Assembly (NCBI RefSeq): GCF_002506585.1
Contig: NZ_DAXW01000016.1
Span: 62,001 to 126,000, forward strand
DNA: 64,000 bases
Origin: Methanoculleus sp. UBA430
GTDB lineage: Archaea > Halobacteriota > Methanomicrobia > Methanomicrobiales > Methanoculleaceae
Direction of reading: 5' to 3'
Shown: positions 35,683 to 44,158 of the stretch, piece after piece
Layout of the letters: each line of letters starts with the position of its first letter
Numbering within the stretch: the stretch's first letter is position 1
Translations under genes and position numbers: made by a program
Notes under the pieces: generated by a model
Seen by the model: only the letters and a program-made list of their open reading frames with translations
Databases searched by the model: none
What the model was told of the DNA's origin: nothing

Positions 35683-36182
35683 TCACGTTGCACCGCATAG
35701 ACGCATCCACCATGTGATATCCATTTGAGGGCCAAGGACCAGCTCCGGCGGAGAGGTGAATACCGTGAACTTCACTGGGATATCCTCGATCCCCATCTCC
35801 CTTGCCCGCGTATCAAGCATCGCATACACCGCTTCTATCGAGGAGACGTTCTCCGGCGGGGGCGGGCTGTTCCAGATGCTCTCACCCGGAGATACCCGTC
35901 AAGATCGTGGCCGAAACCGATGAGAGACCCGTTGGGGTAGAGGTAGCGTTCCCGTATCAGACTCTTTGTGGCGGCAGTGAAACTTGAAAGCGGTACGCCT
36001 TTGCCGCCCTTCGAGGACGGAAGCCCTCCGAGCGTGATGGTGACGGGCTCCTGCCTGTTCAGGCCGGCTTTGAGGTGCTCGATAATCTTCAGGCAAGTTC
36101 GTCTCCGGGAATAGATGGGGGCAGAGACGAGAATAGAATTGGTGTTTGTGCTATAAAATTCATAAAATCTGGAATACGACAT
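35683..36182 (-). pseudogene. Frameshifted gene of unknown function
   Basis: The minus strand reads MSYSRFYEFYSTNTNSILVS, LKIIEHLKAGLNRQEPVTIT and LYPNGSLIGFGHDLDGYL, then loses frame near 35885-35900. A second frame continues IWNSPPPPENVSSIEAVYAM, RAREMGIEDIPVKFTVFTSP and ends WWMRLCGAT with TGA at 35683. Together they make about 165 residues of protein-like sequence. I do not recognise the family. No ribosome site precedes the Met at 36182. A true frameshift or a sequence error would look the same here. Confidence 0.5.
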
Positions 36183-36207
36183 TGAGGTATCAGAAAAGAG
36201 AAAATGT

Positions 36208-36660
36208 ATGGCCCTTGCCCTGCTGTCGGCCATTACCTCCTTTGCCCGTGCCCCCGGTGTCGCCAACTGAAGGCGGGCACCCGGCTCGCCCTCCGGCGTC
36301 GGACGATCCGGTAACGATCCTGCGGCTGTGCGACAGCATCGGTCAGGGGGAGACTAACAGGCACCGGTTCTATCTCGGAAGCGGTGTCGCACATCCTGGG
36401 TGTACCCGGAGGGCTGAGCCTCAACCCGGATGTTGACATACGCCCTTCCGGGGAGTAGGCTCGGCACGTTCCGGACGATAGCAACGGGAAGACAAATAAC
36501 AGGATTGATATCGACATTGACCCAGATAGCAATTATGTGGAACCAGGAGCCCGGACATTCGATGTATACGGCGAGCGGGTGCCGTTCCAGAGACCATACA
36601 CCCTCAACATTTACCTGCGCTGGACCGGGCAGACTTTTCCGGCTGTTCACCCTCTCGATC
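36208..36660 (+). pseudogene. Decayed exported-protein gene upstream of the regulator
   Basis: A signal-peptide-like start MALALLSAITSFARAPGVAN stops after 20 codons (TGA 36268). Protein-like sequence continues in other frames: VSHILGVPGGLSLNPDVDIR near 36380-36450, then RIDIDIDPDSNYVEPGARTF and VPFQRPYTLNIYLRWTG near 36500-36630. Frame changes and stops interrupt it, so this appears to be the wreck of a secreted beta-rich protein. It overlaps the uncertain 5' part of the following regulator gene in a different frame. The reconstruction is tentative. Confidence 0.35.
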
Positions 36661-37407
36661 CTCGTTCTGGTGCTGCTGGTAGCGGTTGCCGATGCCGCCG
36701 AATACACGGTCCGGCCATCGAGAAACGTCGGGCAAGAACCCGGCATGTCCGTATCCGGCGAGACGGTTCAGGAGCTCGACCCGATCCCGCTCTGGCTCGT
36801 CCTGCTACTGTGCGTGTTTCCCCAGTTGACGGCGGCCCCGATCGAGACCCTTCTCCCCCTGAAGGCCGTCGGCTACCTCGGGTACAAACGAATCTGCAGA
36901 AAGAATGTTCTGGACAGTCCGCGGAGGCTTGAGATTCTACGCTTCATCAAGGCAAACCCGGGGTTGCACTTCAGGGAATTGCTGAGGGAGATGTCGCTGA
37001 CGAGAGGGACACTTGGTTACCATGTGGAAAGACTGGAGTCCGCAGGCCTGTTGAAGGCGATCAAGAGCAGGGGGAGATGCCATTATTTCGCCACAGGTTC
37101 GCCGTACTCTGCTGAAAAAGAGGCTTTTATCATTGCCATGGGTAATGACACTCTGCGAGGAATTATAACACGGATCCTCCTGAATCAGGGTGCATGCACC
37201 GAAGAACTCGCCGAAGAGTCCGGTCTGTCCAGAGCCACAGTCTATACGCACGTAAAATATCTGGAACACCTGGGTATCGTAACATCCGAGAGGGAGGGGC
37301 GGTATGTGCGGTATACTCTCACCGACGACTACTCTCGAATACTGACGGAGTATGCGCATAACCGCAGTTCCGGATCCGCAGGGATTCCGGCGGAACATGC
37401 TGTGTGA
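36430..37407 (+). CDS. Membrane-tethered regulator with two winged helices
   Basis: This protein of up to 325 residues has hydrophobic segments at about 71-90 (LFTLSILVLVLLVAVADAA) and 119-136, then a first winged helix at about 162-222 (RLEILRFIKANPGLHFREL, GTLGYHVERLESAGLLKAI) and a second at about 240-300 (TEELAEESGLSRATVYTHVK, wing REGRYVRYTL). It should sense something at the membrane and bind DNA from there. The start is uncertain: Met codons at 36430, 36535 and 36562 precede the first hydrophobic stretch, and the region also carries a decayed gene in another frame. It heads an island of exported proteins and ABC-2 permeases and is the likely local regulator. Confidence 0.72.
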   Translation: MLTYALPGSRLGTFRTIATGRQITGLISTLTQIAIMWNQEPGHSMYTASGCRSRDHTPSTFTCAGPGRLFRLFTLSILVLVLLVAVADAAEYTVRPSRNVGQEPGMSVSGETVQELDPIPLWLVLLLCVFPQLTAAPIETLLPLKAVGYLGYKRICRKNVLDSPRRLEILRFIKANPGLHFRELLREMSLTRGTLGYHVERLESAGLLKAIKSRGRCHYFATGSPYSAEKEAFIIAMGNDTLRGIITRILLNQGACTEELAEESGLSRATVYTHVKYLEHLGIVTSEREGRYVRYTLTDDYSRILTEYAHNRSSGSAGIPAEHAV

Positions 37408-37564
37408 GTCAGTCTCGCGGGGATGACTGCTCTTTCCACCTGAAGAGTACGAGCGGTGTGTCCTCGTCGCAATGGATCTTTTACCCCCGATTGCCGGAAT
37501 GCCCGGACGCTGCTACCGGCGCGCGGACGTGCGCCATCGGCCTGCAGCTGATATTCGGGGATAG

Positions 37565-37825
37565 TGCCGGAGTATCGGGCTCCTGCAGATGCAGGACGGA
37601 TTGTATTCCCGGTCCGGAGCCCTCGAATGCCTGTTCGAGTCGATGATTGTCACAGAAAAGGTATAAAGAAGGACAACGACGTCTCGACTGGCGATACCCC
37701 CTGCGGTATCCCGCGGGGGCCGGGGAACTCGATTGGCGTCGTGTCCCGGCCCCCACAGTGTGCCCGGAGGGCAATGGTGCTGTTGGCTGCGATCAGGGAT
37801 AGCCGTTACGGTTCCGTGGCCTTCC
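37565..37825 (+). promoter_or_regulatory. Structured leader, copy A (promoter plus hairpins)
   Basis: This non-coding segment is repeated at 41672-41940. A TATA box (TATAAAG, 37662-37668) predicts transcription start near 37690. The RNA would then carry hairpin 1 (GATACC 37693-37698 with GGTATC 37705-37710), hairpin 2 (GGGGGCCGGG 37715-37724 with CCCGGCCCCC 37745-37754) and hairpin 3 (GCCC 37762-37765 with GGGC 37769-37772). A 33-base stretch identical in both copies starts at 37762. The leader of about 160 bases ends at the AGGAGG site of the next gene. Candidate cis-regulatory RNA; I do not recognise a known class. Confidence 0.6.
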
Positions 37826-37850
37826 GGGTATGCATAAAGGAGGAACGAAA

Positions 37851-38258
37851 ATGACACAGAAAAAAGGTCCTTATATCAGGCCTGTACTCATGGCCCTGCT
37901 TCTTGTGGCCATGGTTGCCGTGCCTGCGGTGAGTGCGTATCAGGCGACAGACTCCGCGACGTCGTATAAAGAGACGTCACCAACCCGAGTTCAGTATTCC
38001 GCTGAGACTCACGTGACGGAGCCTATGGATGAGATCTACATCCAGGCAAGCCTCCGGTATACTGATGGTTCTTCGCCACTCACGGAGGTCGCCATTACTC
38101 AAATACAGCCCTACTACAACGAGCGTCATGCCACGGCATCTGGATCGTATTCCAATCCCGCGCCGGGCAATTACCAGGCCCATGGTTACCGTGCGCTGGT
38201 CGAGAACGGTGTCGTATCGAAGAGCTGGTTTGACCAGAGCGGCTGGACCCAGGTGTGA
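37851..38258 (+). CDS. Small exported protein behind leader copy A
   Basis: This 135-residue protein has a signal peptide (VLMALLLVAMVAVPAVSAYQ); the mature part of about 100 residues is polar and beta-rich, with no Cys and no anchor, for example EIYIQASLRYTDGSSPLTEV and GYRALVENGVVSKSWF. I recognise no family. AGGAGG 8 bases upstream fixes the start at 37851. The gene follows the structured leader and precedes three ABC-2 permease genes, which suggests a product that is exported or whose target is the membrane. An antimicrobial or surface role is only conjecture. Confidence 0.75.
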   Translation: MTQKKGPYIRPVLMALLLVAMVAVPAVSAYQATDSATSYKETSPTRVQYSAETHVTEPMDEIYIQASLRYTDGSSPLTEVAITQIQPYYNERHATASGSYSNPAPGNYQAHGYRALVENGVVSKSWFDQSGWTQV

Positions 38259-38358
38259 CAGCCTGTTCTCATGAATTTTGCCGTGGGGCCGTTGTTTCCC
38301 GTAAACTGCGGTCCCTTTGGCATCCCATTGGGCGTGAGCATATGAGCGGTGACAACCC

Positions 38359-39360
38359 ATGCAAGTAACGGCGAGCACCCGACCGACCGGAGGCGGCCTG
38401 ATGACTGTGGTACGCAAGGAGTTTGCCGACCACCTGACGAACCGGACGTTCCTCGTCCTCGCCGTCCTGCTCCTCGTGGTCTGCATCCTCCCGTTCCAGC
38501 AGGGCCTTGCCGGATATCGATACGCCCAGGAGGCGTACGCCGATCCCGTCATCGACGAATGGGGTTTTCACGAGCCTATGCTTGGCTTGCCGAACGCCGC
38601 CGACGTCTACTTCCCCCTCCCGGAGGCCATATCGACCGCCGGGGCGATCCTGGCGATCGCCATGGGGTTCGACCTCGTCTCGCGGGAGCGGCAGACCGGC
38701 TCGCTGAAGATGCTCCTCGTCCGGCCGATCTTCCGGGACGAGGTCATCACCGGCAAGGCGCTCGGAGGCCTCCTTGCCCTGACGATGGTCGTCGCCGCCG
38801 GGCTTGCCGTCTCGATGGCGGTCCTCTTCCTTGAAGGGATCGTGCCCGGCCCGGACGATCTGGTCTCGATCCTGCTTTTTTCGCTCGCAACGGTTGCGTT
38901 TCTGGCGTTCTACTTCGGCCTTGCCCTGGCAATCTCGACGGTGGTTCCGCGGACGGGGAAAGCCTTTTTGTATGCGCTGATTGCGTTCTTCGTCTTTTCA
39001 GCCGTAATTCCGGCGGCGGGAGAGGTTGCGAAGGACACCTTTGCCGGGGCTCATCCTCTCCCGGGAGCAAGCCCCGCCGAACGAGAGGAGTATCAGGCCC
39101 GGCTCGATCTGGTCGAGAGTGTCGTGACGGTCTTTTCTCCGCAGAGAAACTACAAACTGGTTGCAGCAAGCGCCCTTGAACCGCGGCTCACCGCCTATTC
39201 ATTTCTCGGGGGTTCCTGGGTGTTTCTCCCCGACGACGGGAGCGCCCACCCGATGGACGCCCTCGCGCGGTTCTGGCAGAACGCGCTGGTGCTCTTTCTG
39301 GCGCCGCTCGCGCTCTTTGTGCTCGCCTATATAGCGTTCCAGAGGATGGATGTCCGGTGA
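38359..39360 (+). CDS. ABC-2 family permease 1
   Basis: This 333-residue membrane subunit of an ABC-2/NosY-type exporter has about six hydrophobic helices. The cytosolic N-terminal signature is VRKEFADHLTNRTFLVLAVL, with a large outer loop after the first helix, then MGFDLVSRERQTGSLKMLLV, VRPIFRDEVITGKALGG and a final QNALVLFLAPLALFVLAYIA. GGTGA 7 bases before ATG 38359 supports that start. Two paralogues follow. No ATP-binding subunit is encoded in the island, so it must borrow one or work differently. Confidence 0.85.
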   Translation: MQVTASTRPTGGGLMTVVRKEFADHLTNRTFLVLAVLLLVVCILPFQQGLAGYRYAQEAYADPVIDEWGFHEPMLGLPNAADVYFPLPEAISTAGAILAIAMGFDLVSRERQTGSLKMLLVRPIFRDEVITGKALGGLLALTMVVAAGLAVSMAVLFLEGIVPGPDDLVSILLFSLATVAFLAFYFGLALAISTVVPRTGKAFLYALIAFFVFSAVIPAAGEVAKDTFAGAHPLPGASPAEREEYQARLDLVESVVTVFSPQRNYKLVAASALEPRLTAYSFLGGSWVFLPDDGSAHPMDALARFWQNALVLFLAPLALFVLAYIAFQRMDVR

Positions 39361-39367
39361 TGCCCCG

Positions 39368-40375
39368 ATGAGAATCGATCTTTCCCGTGTCGCGATCATC
39401 GCGCGAAAGGAGTTTGCCGACCACCTCACCGACCGGACATTCCTCCTGGTGCTTGCGCTCTTCGGGATCCTGACCGTTCTTGCCCTGCATAACGGATTTG
39501 ACAGTTACGCGAGTTCATTGCAGTGGTATGAACTTCAACTGGAGCAGATGAAGATCGCCCTCCCGCCTATACCGGCAAATTACTCCTCCCCTTTTATCCC
39601 GTCGGCCATGTACATCCTCCTGGCCCCCGGGGAGAATTTTCTCCTCTTCGGCCCGGTTCTCGCGATCGCCGTGGGGTTCGACCTCATCTCCGGGGAGCGG
39701 ACGACCCGATCGCTCCGGATGCTCCTCGTCCGACCGGTCTTCCGGGACGAGGTCATCACCGGCAAGGCCATGGGCGGCGCCGCCGTGCTGGCGCTCGCAT
39801 CCGCCGTGCCGTTCATCCTGGCGCTGGGCGCGATGCTCGCCGCCGGGTTCACCGTCACGCCTTACGCGGCGGTGATGGTAGCGCTCTTCTGGGGAGCCAC
39901 GGTCCTCTACCTGCTGGCGTATTTTGCCGTCGCCGTCGTGTTCTCCGGGTTTACCGAAGACGGCGGCCGGGCGCTTGCCTGGGCGATGGCGGTCTTCATC
40001 CTCTTCTCGACGGTCGTTCCCGCCGCGGCCGGGTATGCCGCCGGTCTGGCCGCCGGCCCCCTCCCCGAACCGCTCCCGGAGGATGTCCTGCCGGAGGAGA
40101 TGCAGAGCTACCTGGAGGAGGAGCAGAGCAGGTACTACGGGACGTACAACGGCGTCAGAGACGCATTCCTGGCGCTCAGCCCAAACAGCAACTACGAGAC
40201 GATGTGTGATACAGTGGCGGAGGTTCTGGTTGACTATCACGGCGAGGACGCGGTGACTCACGCCCCCGGGGAACTGCTGGACCGGCTCTGGCAGAACATC
40301 GTTGCCCTCGTTGTGTTCCCGGCGATCTTCCTTGCCGTAGCCTATGTGCGGTTCATGCGGATCGATCTGCGATGA
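39368..40375 (+). CDS. ABC-2 family permease 2
   Basis: This 335-residue paralogue of permease 1 has matching segments IARKEFADHLTDRTFLLVLA, VGFDLISGERTTRSLRMLLV, VFRDEVITGKAMGG and a closing helix. A Met at 39350 overlaps the preceding gene, but GGTGAT 6 bases before 39368 favours the latter, which then begins MRIDLSRVAIIARKEF. It is probably co-translated with permease 1. The loop after helix 5 is acidic (PEPLPEDVLPEEMQSYLEEE). Confidence 0.85.
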   Translation: MRIDLSRVAIIARKEFADHLTDRTFLLVLALFGILTVLALHNGFDSYASSLQWYELQLEQMKIALPPIPANYSSPFIPSAMYILLAPGENFLLFGPVLAIAVGFDLISGERTTRSLRMLLVRPVFRDEVITGKAMGGAAVLALASAVPFILALGAMLAAGFTVTPYAAVMVALFWGATVLYLLAYFAVAVVFSGFTEDGGRALAWAMAVFILFSTVVPAAAGYAAGLAAGPLPEPLPEDVLPEEMQSYLEEEQSRYYGTYNGVRDAFLALSPNSNYETMCDTVAEVLVDYHGEDAVTHAPGELLDRLWQNIVALVVFPAIFLAVAYVRFMRIDLR

Positions 40376-40570
40376 CAATCGGATTCCGAGTGAAAAAATG
40401 GTAAATATCAAGCATTCTCCGATGGAGGGCCGGTTTATTCAGACGAACTGGTTTCGGTTGCCGGGGTTGAGATGCCCGGGTGACGGTGCAGCGATGCCGA
40501 TGCAGACCTTCAGCACGCGGCGGTGCAGGACCGTTACGCTCCCGTCGCTCGCTGCCGGGGGTGGCTTTCC

Positions 40571-41614
40571 GTGACTTCAGGCTTGTTCGTCGTGCTGCAG
40601 AAAGAGTTTGTCGACCAGTTGACCAACTGACGCTTCCTCACCATATTTGCATTGTTTCTGATCATATCTGCGATCGGCGTACACGATGGGGCAGACCAGT
40701 ACAACAATATGCTTGCATCGTACGCACAGCGGATGCAGTCCGTCTCTTCCGATACCCAGATGCCGGGATATATGCCCGAAAAACCCTCGCCCCTGATAAT
40801 TTTTACAAAAATGACCGACTACTTTGTGATGTTTGGGGTATTCCTCGGCATCGCAATGGGATTTGACCTCATCTCAAAAGAAAAAGAGACACGATCGCTC
40901 AAAACCCTCCTTTCCCACCCGGTGTTCAGGGACGAGATTGTGAACGGAAAAGCAATCGCCAGCGCCCTGGTACTGGCGATCGCCCTCGGTGCGACGATAG
41001 CGGTATCGGTCGCCATTCTCCTTGTTATGGGTATCGTACCAACCGTCGACGAATTCTGTGCGATCCTGATGTTCACCGGTATATCCACGATGTTCGTCCT
41101 GACCTACTTCTCGCTTGCTCTCATGATGTCCACCGTCGCGCCGGACAGCGGAACGGCCCTTATATCCACTCTCGCGATCTTTCTGCTCCTCTCATCGGCC
41201 GTACCAATCTTAGGCTGGACGGCCGCCGAGATGATTGCCGGACCGCTCCCCGCTTCTCCTGTCGATGCCCAAGGCTCCCTTTACATCTCTAAAAGCGTCG
41301 ATCCCAGTGAATTTGAGCAGTATGAGCGAGAAATGCAGTCTTACTGGGAGGGACGGGCTGCCGCATCATCTCTGATCAATTTGCTCTCTCCGAACGTCAA
41401 TTACCAAAAAACTGCACTTGCTGTCACCGATCCGAAGATTGCCGTGACAATGGACAACAACCCATACTCCTTCGTTGAAGGTCCTCCGGAGACACAACCC
41501 GGCCTGGATGAAATTCTCGGCAGGATCTGGGCAAATGTTGTTGCACTCATTGCTCTGCCGTGCGTATTCTTCTCTGCCGCGTATGTTACGTTCATGCGGA
41601 TGGATATCCGGTGA
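40571..41614 (+). pseudogene. ABC-2 family permease 3 with a nonsense codon
   Basis: The frame from GTG 40571 reads VLQKEFVDQLTN, then TGA at 40628-40630, then RFLTIFALFLIISAIGV and continues to 41614 without further damage. Alignment with permeases 1 and 2 (KEFADHLTNRTFLVL) puts the TGA at their Arg, one C-to-T change from CGA. The remainder keeps MGFDLISKEKETRSLKTLLS and FRDEIVNGKAIASALVLA. Re-initiation at TTG 40652 would lose the conserved cytosolic N-terminus. It is otherwise intact, so the mutation is recent, or a sequence error. Lower GC than its paralogues. Confidence 0.8.
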
Positions 41615-41671
41615 CGGTCGGGAGCGATCCAATCCTGAATGCGCGCAATCCGCCTGTAGCCGGCATCCGGG

Positions 41672-41940
41672 GGGAGAGACCGGAGCACCGGGCTCCGCTG
41701 CCGGCAGGCCCCCCTTTTCTTCCGATCCGGAGCCTTCGAATGCCCGGATGTGTAGCTGATCGTCACAGAAAAGGTATATGAGAGAACGTCGACGTCTCCA
41801 TCGGTGATACCACGTGTGGTATCCCGCAGGGGCCGGGGACCTCGATCGGCGTCGTGTCCCGGCTCCCACCGCGTGCCCGGAGGGCAATGGTGCTGTTGGC
41901 TGCGATCGGGGATAGCCATTGCAGTTCCGCGGCCTCCGGG
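41672..41940 (+). promoter_or_regulatory. Structured leader, copy B
   Basis: This is the second copy of the 37565-37825 segment, about 85% identical by eye over 170 bases, including the GTCACAGAAAAGG start and TATA box (41775-41779). Hairpin 1 keeps GATACC (41806-41811) and GGTATC (41818-41823) although the loop bases differ, and here can extend to 8 pairs. Hairpin 2 pairs GGGGCCGGG (41829-41837) with CCCGGCTCC (41858-41866), one G-U pair replacing G-C. Hairpin 3 is GCCC/GGGC (41875-41885). It leads to a different exported-protein gene. Confidence 0.6.
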
Positions 41941-41971
41941 AGGAGCGTGAATAGAATTAGGTGAAACCATC

Positions 41972-42529
41972 ATGAAACGGAACAAAATCTTCAGAACGTG
42001 CGCTGTTGCCGTCATCGGCCTGCTCCTGGTCTGCATGGCGGCGGTGCCGGTCGGCGCAGAGAATGATCTGCCCCATGTTATGCCTGTCGACGGAAACCTG
42101 ACACGCGTCACTCCCGTAGATGTGGGCTTGACCCCCATCGTGTCCGTCGACGGGAACCTGACGCGCGTCATACCCGTCGACGGCGGTTCCCTCGTCATCG
42201 ACGAGGGCGGAGGTGTCGACTGTACGGCAGACGCGGGGTCATGGTTCGTCGAGAACCATACGCCGGGATTGGTTTACCGGTTCATCGTGGAGTGCGAATA
42301 CGTCGACACCAACAGTGCAATCGGAGGTACGGCCGAGTTCCGACTGGAAGGACCGGATGGCACGGTAGATGCGTGGACCATAGACGACACCCTGCTCCTC
42401 AACGACAACTGGAAGGGAACGCTTTCGGTGGACTTCATGCCTGAGGGTCCCGGTGCGTACCACTGGGAGACCGCGTGCAATAAAGGCGGAGAGAGCACTT
42501 CGTCGCGAGGAGATCTCGTCTTCCGGTAG
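41972..42529 (+). CDS. Small exported protein with VDGNLTR repeats, behind leader copy B
   Basis: This 185-residue protein has a signal peptide (CAVAVIGLLLVCMAAVPVGA) followed by two tandem units, each with VDGNLTRV and then PVD (residues about 38-72), and a C-terminal beta-rich domain of about 100 residues: LVYRFIVECEYVDTNSAIGG, AEFRLEGPDGTVDAW, NWKGTLSVDFMPEGPGAYHW. Two pairs of candidate cysteines lie in the mature part. NLT sites could be N-glycosylated. GGTGA 8 bases upstream fixes the start. It is unrelated in sequence to the other leader-controlled protein (37851-38258). Function unknown. Confidence 0.75.
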   Translation: MKRNKIFRTCAVAVIGLLLVCMAAVPVGAENDLPHVMPVDGNLTRVTPVDVGLTPIVSVDGNLTRVIPVDGGSLVIDEGGGVDCTADAGSWFVENHTPGLVYRFIVECEYVDTNSAIGGTAEFRLEGPDGTVDAWTIDDTLLLNDNWKGTLSVDFMPEGPGAYHWETACNKGGESTSSRGDLVFR

Positions 42530-42651
42530 GAGATCGTCCGGGTGAAAACGGATCATATAATCTCAGAAAAGCTCTCGGTGATGCCTCCTTTGGTTTCTCC
42601 AGAGGGTTGGCTCCCATACGAGCAGTAATCAAATGAGCAGCAGGTAACATC

Positions 42652-43059
42652 ATGGCTGGCATAAACCCGTTGACCGCCGCCCTCATAATCCTGGCATTCA
42701 TCGCTGGAATCGGGGCTGGCTATCTCCTTCCAACGCAGAATGAGCCCGCAGCAGCAGGGGCTGCAGGCATATGCCCGGCAGAGATCACGTCTCTCGACGC
42801 ATTGACCGTGGCGCTTCACGATCCGGAGGTCGTCGAACTACTGGACAACAAGAGCATCGATACGATCACGTTCTCAAAAGGTTCCTATCCCGAGAGGGAC
42901 ACAAACTACACCCAGCTCGTCTTCCGTCCCCTGGACCCGGACCCTGACGACCGTGAGACCTCTTCGATGATTGTGGTGAAGATCAACGACTCCTGCATGG
43001 TCTACTCCGTCTACGAGACGTATCCGTCGTATATTCCCGAGGCTCCCCCCGGGACATAA
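42652..43059 (+). CDS. Membrane-anchored protein, unknown function
   Basis: This 135-residue protein has one N-terminal hydrophobic segment (ALIILAFIAGIGAGYLLP) and an outer domain of about 100 residues containing ICPAEITSLDALTVALHDPE and VVELLDNKSIDTITF, and a C-terminal DSCMVYSVYETYPSYIPEAP. There is no recognisable domain. AGGT lies upstream of the ATG. The next gene starts 11 bases on and is likely co-transcribed, so the two may work together at the membrane. Confidence 0.65.
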   Translation: MAGINPLTAALIILAFIAGIGAGYLLPTQNEPAAAGAAGICPAEITSLDALTVALHDPEVVELLDNKSIDTITFSKGSYPERDTNYTQLVFRPLDPDPDDRETSSMIVVKINDSCMVYSVYETYPSYIPEAPPGT

Positions 43060-43070
43060 GGAGGCCTCAC

Positions 43071-43862
43071 ATGAAACAAAATTCCCGCACCCTGACCTTG
43101 CTCATCGCCGTCGTCCTCTTCGTTGCCTACCTGATCTACTGGGTCCTCCGCATGAGCTCGCTTCCCCTCATCGCCGACGCCGTGCTTGCTGGCGGCGTCA
43201 TCGCCGCTGTGGCCCTGGGAATCATTGCGCTCCGGAGGGGGACGGCGGTTCAGCGGCTCGCGGCCTCGGTCGTCATCGGGGTGATCCTCTGCGGCCTGAT
43301 CTTTCTCGGCCTGAACGTCTGGGCCGGGTGGTACGAACACCGTCCTGGCCTTGTCGGCTACGAAGTCACGGTAGACGGCCTTGAAGGGCGAACCGAGGGG
43401 CTTGTGACGACGATCCTCGTTCCCCTCCCCGTGCAGGACGGGGAGGTGATCATCCCGGCATCCAGACTTGAAGGCCGGACGTTCGACGGCTGGACGACGA
43501 CGATCGTCGGGACACGGGACGGGAATATGCTTGCGTTCCAGAACCGGAACAACACCCTGACCGATATCCAGGCCCGCTTCACGCGTGACGAGGAGACTAT
43601 AGAAGGGACGAAACGCTCCCCGGTGGAACACCTCTCGCCGGTCGTCGAGAGGAGCGCGGATGACCGGTATGTAACGGTCATCTTCGTTGACGAGGGCATC
43701 GGCCCACCCGGAGAACTGACGGTCTCCCTCACGCTGACGGCCGGGTGCGGCCTCTTCCACGGGATGGCGCAGGAGACCTACCGGACAGAAGTGAGGGAGA
43801 CTGTCCCCGCCGGGACGAGTGGGCGGATCGTCGTTGATGCAACGGTCGAGAAGGTACGTTGA
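43071..43862 (+). CDS. Membrane protein with large external domain, unknown function
   Basis: This 263-residue protein has three hydrophobic segments in the first ~85 residues (LTLLIAVVLFVAYLIYWVL, LIADAVLAGGVIAAVALGII, ASVVIGVILCGLIFLGLNVW) and then a beta-rich domain of about 170 residues that should face outside. GGAGG 7 bases before the ATG fixes the start. It ends the accessory island. No family is recognised. By position it may protect against or assist the exported proteins upstream, but there is no direct evidence. Confidence 0.7.
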   Translation: MKQNSRTLTLLIAVVLFVAYLIYWVLRMSSLPLIADAVLAGGVIAAVALGIIALRRGTAVQRLAASVVIGVILCGLIFLGLNVWAGWYEHRPGLVGYEVTVDGLEGRTEGLVTTILVPLPVQDGEVIIPASRLEGRTFDGWTTTIVGTRDGNMLAFQNRNNTLTDIQARFTRDEETIEGTKRSPVEHLSPVVERSADDRYVTVIFVDEGIGPPGELTVSLTLTAGCGLFHGMAQETYRTEVRETVPAGTSGRIVVDATVEKVR

Positions 43863-44158
43863 CCGCCCGGGCCGTGAGCGGGGATAGGCGTGTCTTCAGG
43901 CTGTGGGGGATTTTCTCCGGGCACCGGGGTGATCCCGGTGAGGGCGCAGGTGGCAGGGTTTGGGGATGTGTGGCGGCGGTTGCAGGCGCCCGTTGAGGTC
44001 ATTCTGTGCCTGGGTTCTGGAGAAAACCGGTGCCTTACCTCTCGATAGCAGGACCAAATGGATTCTCCCGACCACGAGGGCCGGGTTGAGCAGGAGAGGG
44101 GCGTCGTTGAGAGGTCAATAGAGCCGGAGTACGTTAATATTTTAATATTATGACTATT
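43863..44158. other. Intergenic region at the right edge of the accessory island
   Basis: No gene is seen. The right end carries an AT tract, TTAATATT repeated (44134-44150), just beyond the hicB stop. On the minus strand it could stop hicB transcription. Confidence 0.4.

Noticed and set aside
37481..37774. Minus-strand frame that recurs in leader copy B (41366-41887)
   Set aside because: The two frames resemble each other only because the DNA is duplicated; no ribosome site, low-complexity Arg/Ser/Pro composition, and the conserved features are hairpin stems and a plus-strand TATA box.
40628..40630. In-frame TGA read as selenocysteine
   Set aside because: The paralogues have Arg here, not Cys; selenocysteine is not expected in this group; no selenocysteine element is evident.
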